A DNA stretch of 64,000 nt, taken from the NCBI RefSeq assembly GCF_003387155.1, contig NZ_QUMT01000002.1, forward strand, positions 935,694-999,693. Direction: 5' to 3'. Positions 50,616 through 58,645 of the stretch are shown here, in pieces. Numbering within the stretch: position 1 is the first letter of the stretch; the number at the start of each line of letters is the position of its first letter. The DNA is from Roseateles depolymerans. Lineage in GTDB: Bacteria > Pseudomonadota > Gammaproteobacteria > Burkholderiales > Burkholderiaceae_C. The notes beneath the pieces were generated by a model. The model was not told the origin of the DNA and did not search any database. It was given only the letters and a program-made list of their open reading frames with translations. The position numbers and the translations under genes were made by a program.

Positions 50616-52667
50616 TCAATACCGCGCCCACTCCGTCTCCGTTGCATTGCGCCGCCTCAACCCCGTCAGCATCACATCGCCGCCCGCCTTGGCGGGCTCC
50701 ACGGCCGCTCGCAATCGCTCCGCGGCCGTGCGCACCGCACCGAACACCGCCGCCAGACAATCCGCATCTGCACGGCGTCCCACCCAGTTGCCGACGCCCG
50801 TGGCGCCGCCTGCCAGCACCGCCATCAACAGCGTGCTGACCGTCGCCTTCAGCGCATGCTCCGCCGCCGCGATCATGTCGGCTGACGAGCCAGCCGCCGT
50901 CGTCCCATTGACCGCCGTGCCCGGCACACCCTCATGCCCTAAAGGCGCTCCCGTCGCCCCGAGCCCCTCCGACCATCCCAGTTTCGGCACCAGCCCCAGG
51001 TTGATGCCCATGAGCAAGGCCACCAACGGCGTCATCACCAGCCCTGTCACCGCCCAGGTCGAAGGCGCCAGGGCCCCGGCACCGAGCCCCTGGCCGAAGG
51101 CGGACACGGATTTCCCCATCGTGCGCCGCCATCCGTCTCCCTGCTGAGACCGTTCAATCATGTCGGGAAGGTTGTCCTGGGTCAGAACCTTGAAGTCCCT
51201 AGAAGGGCGGCTATCCAGCCGACGCCGTGTGAGCAACGCTGTCGCGCCTCCGGAAAAGAAACCGCCGCCCGCGTCGCCCACGAAATCCACATGGTCCCGA
51301 AATGCACGATCCACGCCGTCCGGAAACGCCGCGCCATACACCACGGACGGGATCACCGCCCGCAGCAGCGCATTCTTCACAAAGGTCGCTGCTGCGGATG
51401 TCCCCGCGCGCACCCGCAGGTCACGCGATTTGGGCAAATGCAGCTTCTGCGCCAGCGGACTGACAGACGCCCCGGAGCCTCCATACGCCAGCGCACGATA
51501 CACAGCCGACGCGCCGCTACCGGCGGCCGAGTCGGTCCATCCGATCATGGCGCCCGCCAGCGCGCCAAACGCCAGTGCACCCGGAACGCCACCGGCCGAC
51601 CCCAGCAGGCTGGGCGCCAACTGGGGCGCGATACCCCACAGGAAGGCGGCCATGCCCGCCGGATAACCGACCTGTGCCAGCACACCGGTCAGAAAGGCCA
51701 GCCTGTCGTCGTGCCGATTCACCTGATCCAGAAACGCCCGGACCTGCTCGGGCGTGTTCAACCCGTGATCGACCAGGATGATGGCGGCTTCCCGCAACGC
51801 CTGTTGGCCCTCGGCCGCATGCGCCTTGGCATCCAACCCCATCCGCTGCATGGCATCGGTCAGCCCCGGCGTGAGGTGGCCCACCAGCTTGCGTACCTCC
51901 GGCTCGATGGCAGCAGCCGTACGCAGCGCCTTCGCGCTCGGCCCGGTCTCCCTCCCGGCCCCCTGCCCGGCTTTCAAGTCTGAACGTGCCCCTGCACCCG
52001 ACGCCAGAGATCCCGCTTCAGCAAGGTGATACCGACGCCGCACCTGCTCGACCAGCGCGTCGAACCTGATCTCCGACCCGGACCGGCTGCCGTCCTCAGC
52101 GCCCGCATCGCTGTCGATCTGCACATGCAGATTGGCGAGCGCCTGTTCCGACGCGTTGGACAGCGCTTGCCGCCACTGGTTGCTCGTGATGCACAGCGCC
52201 TCCGTCAGTTGCTTGCGCGGCACTTCCACGTTCACGCGCCGCGCCATTTCCGCAGCCGCTTGAACGATCCAGGGCTGCAAGTCCGGATCAGCACCGCAAA
52301 AAACGGGGGAGCCCTCCTCCGTTTGTTGCCTTGCAGCCTGAAGGCTCGACGCTGCTTGCTGCAGCTGGCTTTCCAGCAGGGCCTGCGCACGACCCTCCAG
52401 CGACTTCTGAAGCCGCTGCGTGGCGGCTTCTCGCACGACGTCCGATCGCGCGGTGCCCGCCAAGGTCGCCAGCATGTCGCCAGTGGTCGTGGCGACGCGC
52501 TCCAGGTAGTCTTTTCGCAGCCCCGACAGCGTCTCAGAATCGAGCGACAAGGCCCTGGCCCCTGCGGGTCCAGCCGCTTCTCGACAGGTCTCCCCGCTCC
52601 CCTCCGCCTCCCCCGCGACCCACGCATCCGCGCTGGCGGGCACGTCCGCACTCATCGACATCCGCAT
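50616..52667 (-). CDS. Large unrecognised protein with helical N-half and hydrophobic C-half (effector-like)
   Basis: The ATG at 52667 has AGGGAG nine bases upstream and gives 683 residues; an ATG at 52691 is also in frame. Residues 1-45 are disordered and Ser/Ala/Gly-rich without a signal peptide; 45-320 are soluble alpha-helices; 322-378, about 435-450, 560-590 and 640-662 are hydrophobic Gly/Ala-rich segments that may insert in membrane. This layout resembles secreted translocator or effector proteins (type III or similar), but I recognise no family and see no secretion gene nearby. It stands alone. Confidence 0.6.
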   Translation of the reverse strand: MRMSMSADVPASADAWVAGEAEGSGETCREAAGPAGARALSLDSETLSGLRKDYLERVATTTGDMLATLAGTARSDVVREAATQRLQKSLEGRAQALLESQLQQAASSLQAARQQTEEGSPVFCGADPDLQPWIVQAAAEMARRVNVEVPRKQLTEALCITSNQWRQALSNASEQALANLHVQIDSDAGAEDGSRSGSEIRFDALVEQVRRRYHLAEAGSLASGAGARSDLKAGQGAGRETGPSAKALRTAAAIEPEVRKLVGHLTPGLTDAMQRMGLDAKAHAAEGQQALREAAIILVDHGLNTPEQVRAFLDQVNRHDDRLAFLTGVLAQVGYPAGMAAFLWGIAPQLAPSLLGSAGGVPGALAFGALAGAMIGWTDSAAGSGASAVYRALAYGGSGASVSPLAQKLHLPKSRDLRVRAGTSAAATFVKNALLRAVIPSVVYGAAFPDGVDRAFRDHVDFVGDAGGGFFSGGATALLTRRRLDSRPSRDFKVLTQDNLPDMIERSQQGDGWRRTMGKSVSAFGQGLGAGALAPSTWAVTGLVMTPLVALLMGINLGLVPKLGWSEGLGATGAPLGHEGVPGTAVNGTTAAGSSADMIAAAEHALKATVSTLLMAVLAGGATGVGNWVGRRADADCLAAVFGAVRTAAERLRAAVEPAKAGGDVMLTGLRRRNATETEWARY

Positions 52668-52796
52668 CACAGTGGTCTCCCTGAATGGCATCCAGACATT
52701 GGTCCGGATTAGTCAGCAGGCTGCGGGCGGGGTTCTCGCTGGAGTCGGTGGAGACGCTTGGGAGTTTCCTGTAAGGGCTTTCCTGGACCCGACGGC

Positions 52797-53528
52797 TTAC
52801 TTCACCAGCGGACGGATGGTCGTGAAGCCACCGTCCACCGGGATGATCTGCCCGGTGATGCGGCTGGCCTGGTCTCCAAGCAACCAGGCCAGCACCTGCG
52901 CCACCTGCTCGGCCGACTGCACGCCTCCGAGCGGGTACTGCCGCCCTGCCCCTTCTCGCATCGCCGGCATGCTGAGGATGCCGGCGGTCATGGGCGTTTC
53001 CGTCATGCCAGGCGCGATGGCATTGACGCGCACGCCCTGCGCGGCATACGTGGCGGCGGCGCTGCGCACCAGCGCCTCCACGCCGCCCTTGGCCGCGGCA
53101 ATGGCTTCATGATTGGCCACGCCGATGCGCGCCACCACCGAGCTTGCGAAGACAGCCGCCCCGGGAGCGCCCTTGAGCGCCGCCATCCACGCCTGCAGCA
53201 TGAAAAAGGCGCTGTCCAGATTCACGCGGATGATGTCGCGATAGACCTCGGGCTTGGTGCGATGCAGCGGCGCAATCAGCGTGGTGCCGATGCAATGGGC
53301 CAGCACGGTGGGCGCTGCGCCCAGCCCCTCCACACAAGCCTGCACGGCCGCTGCAGCCCCTTCCGGCGTGGTGACGTCGGAGCCGATACGCAAATCGACC
53401 GGCACATCGGCCAGCCGCTCAGGATCCCGGCTCACGCCGGCCACCCGCAGGCCTTGTGCGCGGAGCTGGCCGGCCAGTGCGCGGCCGATGCCGCCCGAAG
53501 CGCCGGTGATGAGTGCAATGGAAGTCAT
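52797..53528 (-). CDS. SDR-family oxidoreductase lacking the catalytic Tyr
   Basis: A 243-residue Rossmann protein: the nucleotide loop TGASGGIGRAL and NAG-like region are intact, the catalytic Ser may be in FASSVVARIGV, and Lys is present in EAIAAAKGGVEALV, but the position four before Lys is Ile instead of Tyr. The C-terminus (TGQIIPVDGGFTTIRP) is classical. Either another residue supplies the proton (His and Glu precede the Ile) or it binds nucleotide without catalysis. It is 72 bases downstream of the photolyase-like gene on the same strand, so part of the presumptive light-response operon. Confidence 0.85.
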   Translation of the reverse strand: MTSIALITGASGGIGRALAGQLRAQGLRVAGVSRDPERLADVPVDLRIGSDVTTPEGAAAAVQACVEGLGAAPTVLAHCIGTTLIAPLHRTKPEVYRDIIRVNLDSAFFMLQAWMAALKGAPGAAVFASSVVARIGVANHEAIAAAKGGVEALVRSAAATYAAQGVRVNAIAPGMTETPMTAGILSMPAMREGAGRQYPLGGVQSAEQVAQVLAWLLGDQASRITGQIIPVDGGFTTIRPLVK

Positions 53529-53600
53529 GATGTCGGGTCCTTGGGGTCGTGATGTCCGGGGAATGAGAGGCCATGCGCGCGCGGCGGGCCCGGGAGCGCC

Positions 53601-54926
53601 TCACCACGCCGGTCGTGGGCGCTGCGAGAGCAGCTCCTCCGCGGTGTGCAGGCCTTTCACGGCCCGGCGCCACCATTGCGAGAAGCTGTCGCAGCGCTGC
53701 GGCACGTCGGGAAACAGCGACGGCGGCGGCATCCAGTCCGCCCAGCTGCCGGCCCAGGGCCGCAGGTGCTCGTCCCACTGGCCCCGCACCTGCGCAGCGC
53801 GGGAGAGCTGGTGCTGCAGCGCGGCAGCATCGCTCCAGCAGCGAATGGGGGTGAGCGCGGCCATGCGCTCGTCCACGAAGCGCCAGCGCACGTCACTCCA
53901 CGGCCAGGCCTCGTGAAACTCCTTCAGATAGACGCCGATCACCAGCGTCTGCGGTGGCAGGTCCTGCGGCAGCTCGCCCAGGCTCCAGGGGTGGACCAGC
54001 CACACCTCGCGTCCGTCGACCGGCACCGCGTCCAGCGGATTGCGCGCCATGGAGGGCGGGGGCGCACTGTGCAGCCGCGGCTCCTCGACGCCGTCCACGG
54101 GCGTGGCCCATGCTGGGTCGACTTCCGGGTCGATCTCCGGTTCGGCTCGCCGGGAGGCCGTTCGCGCCCATGCCTCCAGCGCGTCGTAGGACGTGTCCAC
54201 CACGCTGCCCGGGCTGTGCCAATGCGGCGGTGCATAACGGGCCACGTTGTCCGCATTGAACAGATACGGTTTGGTGCTGCCGGTGCCAGCCACCCATTGC
54301 CAGCTCAAATGGTTGCTGGCCAGGTCGCCGTCCAGCAGGTGGCCGTACATCCAGTCAGCGCCGGCGCGCCAATGCACCTTGCGCAGATGCACGACATAAC
54401 TGGCCAGCCACATGCGGGCATGGTTGTGCAGCGTGCCGGTGACATAAAGCGTCTTCACCGCCTGGTCGACGACCGGCACACCGGTGCGCGCCTGGCGGAT
54501 GTCGTCCGGCAGGGTGCGGGCATAGGCCGAGTCCGGCAATGGCCCGTCGTGCAGCGAAGACGCAATGGCCTCGCCCCGATGACGCCAGACATGCCGAAAA
54601 AACTCCCGCCACCCCAGCTCATAAACAAACTTGTGGTCGATCTCCAGCGCATGCCGGGCATTCACATCGGCCAGCACTTGCGGCAGCGTGAGCAGGCCAT
54701 GGGTGATGTAGGGCGACAGTCCTGTGACCGCGCCTTCGATCGCGTTGCGGGTGCGGGCGTAGGCAGCCGGCCGGACAGCGGCCAGGCGACGCTGTGCGGC
54801 GTCGAGGGTCGGGGTCAACGGCGGCAGGCCCTGCGGCGAGAGGGAGGACGACGATGAAACCGCTGGGGACAACAAGGGCTCGTCGCCCCCATCCCGAGCC
54901 GGGTCCGGCAGATGCTGTCTACGCAT
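53601..54926 (-). CDS. Photolyase/cryptochrome-like FAD protein with rearranged domain order
   Basis: From the ATG at 54926 (GGGGGAGGG upstream) the product is 441 residues. The first 40 are disordered; then comes a full FAD-binding photolyase domain: LSPYITHGLLTLPQVL, YELGWREFFRHVWRHRGEAI, ARTGVPVVDQAVKTLYVTGT, LHNHARMWLASYVVHLRKV, GDLASNHLSWQWVAGTGSTK. No antenna-binding Rossmann domain precedes it; instead an alpha/beta segment follows at the C-terminus (REVWLVHPWSLGELPQDLPP, LVIGVYLKEFHEAWPWSD), as if the N-terminal domain were moved to the end. It sits between the SDR and a renalase-like gene. DNA repair or blue-light sensing is possible; not decidable. Confidence 0.83.
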   Translation of the reverse strand: MRRQHLPDPARDGGDEPLLSPAVSSSSSLSPQGLPPLTPTLDAAQRRLAAVRPAAYARTRNAIEGAVTGLSPYITHGLLTLPQVLADVNARHALEIDHKFVYELGWREFFRHVWRHRGEAIASSLHDGPLPDSAYARTLPDDIRQARTGVPVVDQAVKTLYVTGTLHNHARMWLASYVVHLRKVHWRAGADWMYGHLLDGDLASNHLSWQWVAGTGSTKPYLFNADNVARYAPPHWHSPGSVVDTSYDALEAWARTASRRAEPEIDPEVDPAWATPVDGVEEPRLHSAPPPSMARNPLDAVPVDGREVWLVHPWSLGELPQDLPPQTLVIGVYLKEFHEAWPWSDVRWRFVDERMAALTPIRCWSDAAALQHQLSRAAQVRGQWDEHLRPWAGSWADWMPPPSLFPDVPQRCDSFSQWWRRAVKGLHTAEELLSQRPRPAW

Positions 54927-54997
54927 GGCGGCCCTCCCCCAAGTCGGCGTTGAACAGGCCAAGAATGCAGCGGGTGCGCCAGGTCTCGATCGTCATA

Positions 54998-56095
54998 TCA
55001 GGCCATGTCCTTCGTAGCGGCCACATCCACTTCGGCGGACCGATGCAAGGCCTGCACCAGTGCCAGGGCTGACAGGTAGGCGCCTTCCACGCCTTCCATG
55101 CCGTTGGCGGTGAACAGATCGCCGCACACCCCCAGGCCCAGGCGTTCGTCCCACCAGTGCTGCGGCGCCGGCGGCAGCGGATGCGCGGGCGTGCGTCCGA
55201 GGGGTGGCAAGGCATACCGCCAGCGATGGACCACGGCGTGGGCCCACCGCACTTCGTGGCCCAGGAACACCTCCAGGGCGGTGCACAGCTGATGCTTCAC
55301 CCAGCCGGCGTCCTGCTCCAGGTTCAACCGGCTCCATCCGGCCCGTGCGTGGACCACCCAGTGCGCATGACCCGGATCGGCCGCTCGGCCGGGGCGGCGG
55401 TCATTGCGGATGACCCAGGCCAGTGGCCCGAGCTCCGGGCGAGCGAGCGACCATTGCGATTCACGGGCGGCAGAGGCGTCTTCTTCCCGCGCCACACCCA
55501 TCAGGGTCCAGCAGGGTTGCATCGGGACCAGGGAGGCAAATCGCGCCCAGTCGTCCCTCAATCCGTTCAGCAACGGCGCGGCCTGCGCGGGGGGAATGGC
55601 GAGCACCACTGCGTCAAATGCATCGGGATGCACTTGCCCGCCCGCATGCAGCCGCCAGCCGGTGGCGTCCCGGGTCAGGCGGTCCAGTGCGAAGCTCCAC
55701 TGGGCCGGCACGTCGGCCAGCAAATGCTTGCACAGCAGCGGCATTTCAGGGGTGACGACGTACAGCGCAAGGTCCTGCTCCAGCGCAAGACTGTCGGGCG
55801 CGAGCGCGGGCTGCCAGGGAGCCACGAGGCCCTTGTCCTGCATCGTCTGCACGAAGGCCCGGAACACCTCGCTGCGCGCGACGAAGCCCAGCGCGCCGTG
55901 GTCCAGCCGGGCCCGGCCCTCGCTGCCGTTTTCCTGGATCCACTCGAATCGCCGCGTGGCCAGACGGCCGCCGGCGCCCCGCGACTTGTCGAACACCTGC
56001 ACCGCATGGCCGGCCTGATGAAGCGCTTGTGCACAGGCCGCGCCTGCGATTCCAGCGCCGATGACAGCAATTGAAGCGGGTTTTCTTGACAACAT
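54998..56095 (-). CDS. FAD-dependent oxidoreductase, renalase/amine-oxidase-like
   Basis: A 365-residue flavoprotein. The dinucleotide fold is IAVIGAGIAGAACAQALHQA with the GxGxxG core, followed by QVFDKSRGAGGRLATRRFEW, the R-R/GG motif typical of renalase-like proteins, and ending GLGVCGDLFTANGMEGVEGA, the FAD-proximal second GD motif. Bacterial renalase oxidises isomeric forms of NAD(P)H; whether this protein does is unknown. It starts within a palindrome and is divergent from the MerR gene; the photolyase-like gene follows after 71 bases. Confidence 0.87.
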   Translation of the reverse strand: MLSRKPASIAVIGAGIAGAACAQALHQAGHAVQVFDKSRGAGGRLATRRFEWIQENGSEGRARLDHGALGFVARSEVFRAFVQTMQDKGLVAPWQPALAPDSLALEQDLALYVVTPEMPLLCKHLLADVPAQWSFALDRLTRDATGWRLHAGGQVHPDAFDAVVLAIPPAQAAPLLNGLRDDWARFASLVPMQPCWTLMGVAREEDASAARESQWSLARPELGPLAWVIRNDRRPGRAADPGHAHWVVHARAGWSRLNLEQDAGWVKHQLCTALEVFLGHEVRWAHAVVHRWRYALPPLGRTPAHPLPPAPQHWWDERLGLGVCGDLFTANGMEGVEGAYLSALALVQALHRSAEVDVAATKDMA

Positions 56096-56157
56096 GAGTC
56101 AATCCTAAGGGGTTTATGACTCAAGAACGATTCAGGTCTGCATAATGTGGGCATTAT
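56095..56157. promoter_or_regulatory. Two inverted repeats in the divergent promoter of the MerR/light cluster
   Basis: TGAGTCA (56095-56101) pairs with TGACTCA (56117-56123) at a 15-base distance, the left arm overlapping the start codon of the renalase-like gene. ATAATG (56142-56147) pairs with CATTAT (56152-56157) across TGGG, 33 bases before the MerR start. A TTGACA at 56086-56091 may be a -35 element. MerR-family proteins bind such dyads; these are the best candidates for autoregulation and control of the divergent operon. Confidence 0.5.
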
Positions 56158-56189
56158 TGGATCATGAAGCGATTCAAAAGGAGGACGCC

Positions 56190-57308
56190 ATGTCCCAGTC
56201 CACACCCTCGCTGACGCCCTTGACGGCCAGCACCGACGAAGATGTTTCCCTGCGTCGTAGTGGCGCGGTGGCCAGGATGCTGCGCATGCCGGTAGCCACG
56301 CTGCGTGTCTGGGAGCGGCGTTATGCGTTGACGCCGCCGCGTTGGTCGTCCGGCGGGCAGCGCCTCTATTCCGCGGAAGATGTGCGTCGCCTGGCGCTGA
56401 TCAAGCAACTGACCGAACTGGGCCACGCCATCGGCAGCCTGGCGACGCTGGACATGACGCAGCTGGAAGCGGTTGCGGCGACGCATGTCGGTGCCCTGTC
56501 GGTGGCCACGCGCAAGGACCATGGTCCGCGTCTGCACACTTTCAGCGGCCCCTGGCGCCTGGCGGTGGTCGGCTCGGCGCTGGCGGCCCGTTTGGACCGC
56601 CCTTCCCTGCGCCGTCGGCTGGGCCGCACGGTGGAGGTGATCGGGCCGTTCGAATCGATGGCGCAGGCGGGTGAGGCCATGAAGCGGGACGATGCGGACG
56701 CCCTGCTGATCCACCAGCCCCATCTGCATGCGGGCTGGCTGGGAGAGCAGGAGGCCGCCGCGCCGCATCTGATGGGCATCCCGATGGCCGTGCTTTACGT
56801 TTTCGCGGCGGATGCCGTCTGCGAATCACTGGCGACCGTCGGCACCACGCTGCTGCGCGAGCCGCAGCCGGACGTGGTCATTGGCCAGTGGCTGCGGCAA
56901 TTCGCGGTGGAGACCAGCGACGAGCCGGACCTGGGCAGCAGTGCCGGGTCTGCGGCCTTTCCGTCCCCCGGCACTCGCCGCTGGGACGACGACACATTGG
57001 TGGCCTTTGCCAGCAAGTCGTCGACCGTGGCCTGCGAATGTCCACGGCATGTGGCGGAACTGCTGATGCAGCTTTCCCACTTCGAGAGCTACAGCGCCAA
57101 TTGCGAGAACCGCAGCCCGGCCGATGCGTCCCTGCATGCCTACCTGCGTCAGGTGGCGGCAGAGTCCCGTGCGCGGTTCGAGGCGGCGATCGAGCGGGTG
57201 GCTCAGCACGAAGGCTGGCCCCTGCCCGCCCCTGCGACGCCAGCACCGGCACCCGCCCCGGCCGCGCCGGTCCCGATGCCGGGGTCCAGCGTGTTCGCGC
57301 CGCGCTAA
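56190..57308 (+). CDS. MerR-family regulator, LitR/CarH-like without a cobalamin domain
   Basis: The ATG at 56190 has a strong AAGGAGG site and gives 372 residues. The N-terminal MerR domain is GAVARMLRMPVATLRVWERR plus GGQRLYSAEDVRRLALIKQL. The C-terminal part is about 280 residues: a helical/alpha-beta region (DRPSLRRRLGRTVEVIGPFE) without the DxHxxG cobalamin motif of CarH, then a cysteine-bearing segment ACECPRHVAELLMQLSHFES and SANCENRSPADASLHAYLRQ that could bind metal. The tail is Pro/Ala-rich. Its divergent position over a photolyase-like operon suggests a light- or redox-responsive repressor like the non-B12 LitR class. Confidence 0.87.
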   Translation: MSQSTPSLTPLTASTDEDVSLRRSGAVARMLRMPVATLRVWERRYALTPPRWSSGGQRLYSAEDVRRLALIKQLTELGHAIGSLATLDMTQLEAVAATHVGALSVATRKDHGPRLHTFSGPWRLAVVGSALAARLDRPSLRRRLGRTVEVIGPFESMAQAGEAMKRDDADALLIHQPHLHAGWLGEQEAAAPHLMGIPMAVLYVFAADAVCESLATVGTTLLREPQPDVVIGQWLRQFAVETSDEPDLGSSAGSAAFPSPGTRRWDDDTLVAFASKSSTVACECPRHVAELLMQLSHFESYSANCENRSPADASLHAYLRQVAAESRARFEAAIERVAQHEGWPLPAPATPAPAPAPAAPVPMPGSSVFAPR

Positions 57309-57350
57309 GCCAGACCCTGCTAAGTTAGACCGCGTCAGGCCCAGCCGAGC

Positions 57351-57869
57351 TCAGGCTGCCGGATTCCGCGACGCCCTGTATGCCTTGATCTGCGGCATCA
57401 GCACCTCCCACCGGGCCTTGGCCTGGGCGGGCCAGATTTCGCTGGGGGAGTAGTACGCCTCGAAGGCGGGCACTCCTTCCGGCAGCGTGAACCAGGGCTG
57501 CCGGCTGCTGGTGAAGATGTGGATATCCGGCGGCAGCAGGTCCGGCTGATCCAGCGTGCCCACTCTCACGAAGCGGGTCAGCGGCCCGGAGCCCGCATAG
57601 TGGCTCCACACCGCCACGTGGCAATGGGGGCAACGAGCGATCTGCTGACCCGAGCCGCTGGCGGAGGGTGTATCCACCAGCACCGGCGCTTCGCCCAGAT
57701 TGACCACCCGGTCGGACTCCATCATCGCGTTGATCGCGAAGGCACCACCCGATTCCCGCTGGCACCATCGGCAGTGGCAGCAATGCACGATGATCGGCTT
57801 GGACAGCAGCCGGTAACGGACGCGCCGGCAATCGCAGCCGCCTTCCATGCCTTCCATGGGCTCACTCAT
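57351..57869 (-). CDS. GFA-family (DUF636) zinc protein
   Basis: From the ATG at 57869 (GAGG six bases upstream) the product is 172 residues. The zinc ligands appear as GGCDCRRVRY, IIVHCCHCRWCQRESGGAF and IARCPHCHVAV, the standard Gfa/CENP-V fold. Family members include glutathione-dependent formaldehyde-activating enzyme, but most homologs are uncharacterised zinc-binding proteins, so formaldehyde activity should not be assumed. Eight bases separate it from the end of the LysE gene upstream, so the two are co-transcribed. Confidence 0.88.
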   Translation of the reverse strand: MSEPMEGMEGGCDCRRVRYRLLSKPIIVHCCHCRWCQRESGGAFAINAMMESDRVVNLGEAPVLVDTPSASGSGQQIARCPHCHVAVWSHYAGSGPLTRFVRVGTLDQPDLLPPDIHIFTSSRQPWFTLPEGVPAFEAYYSPSEIWPAQAKARWEVLMPQIKAYRASRNPAA

Positions 57870-57877
57870 GATCCACC

Positions 57878-58507
57878 TCAGCGTGTGAACGGAAGCGCCA
57901 CGCCCAGCACGCCGAACATGCCGCCGCAAGCGCGATTGAATTGACGGCCGGTCTTTTGCAGCCAGGGCCGGATGCGGAAGGCCAGGCGCACCAGCCCGTA
58001 TTCGACCAGGCCTTCCACCAGCGCAAAGGTGGCGGCCATGATGACGAACTGCAGCATCAGGCTGCGAGACGGATCGATGAATTGCGGCAGGAAGGCGCCG
58101 TAGAACAGCAGCACCTTGGGGTTGGAGATGGCGGCCAGCAGTCCTTGCCGGAAGAGCATGGTCCGGGGCGCGAGCGAGCCGGTCCCGCTGCCGCTGCCAG
58201 TCTGCACGGGCGTCAACTCAATGGCCGGCGCGCGCCACAGCTTGAACCCGAGCCAGCAGAGGTAGGCGCCGCCGATCACCTTGAGCGCGGTCAGGGCGCC
58301 GGAGACGGTCTGCAACAGCGCACTGATGCCGAGCATCGAGAGCCCGATCAGCAACACGAAGCCCAGTGCGCCTCCCAGAACTGTGAAAGTGGCACGGCGA
58401 TGGCCATACAGCGCCCCGTGGCTGAGCACCAGCAGGCTGTTGGGGCCGGGAGTAACAGACAGGCCAACAACGGCCAGCAAATAGATCAGCCAGGTGTGCA
58501 ACGCCAT
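57878..58507 (-). CDS. LysE/RhtB-family amino acid exporter
   Basis: The ATG at 58507 gives 209 residues beginning MALHTWLIYLLAVVGLSVTP, the standard start of this family; an ATG four codons upstream (58519) is the alternative. Six hydrophobic helices, the signature PGPNSLLVLSHGALYG and ISNPKVLLFYGAFLPQFIDP are all present. It exports an amino acid or related metabolite by proton exchange. A Gly/Ser insert (QTGSGSGTGSLA) lies in the central loop. Substrate unknown. Confidence 0.9.
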   Translation of the reverse strand: MALHTWLIYLLAVVGLSVTPGPNSLLVLSHGALYGHRRATFTVLGGALGFVLLIGLSMLGISALLQTVSGALTALKVIGGAYLCWLGFKLWRAPAIELTPVQTGSGSGTGSLAPRTMLFRQGLLAAISNPKVLLFYGAFLPQFIDPSRSLMLQFVIMAATFALVEGLVEYGLVRLAFRIRPWLQKTGRQFNRACGGMFGVLGVALPFTR

Positions 58508-58645
58508 AGGGTCCGCCATGAAAGTCGACAAAAGCCCGGTCAGGCCGGGGCGCCGGTCGGGACGGCGTGGGGGCCGAGTCACACGCCGCCGATCACGCCG
58601 CCGGGAAGCCACTTGCAAGCCACTTGCCAGCAGCTTGGAAGCGGC

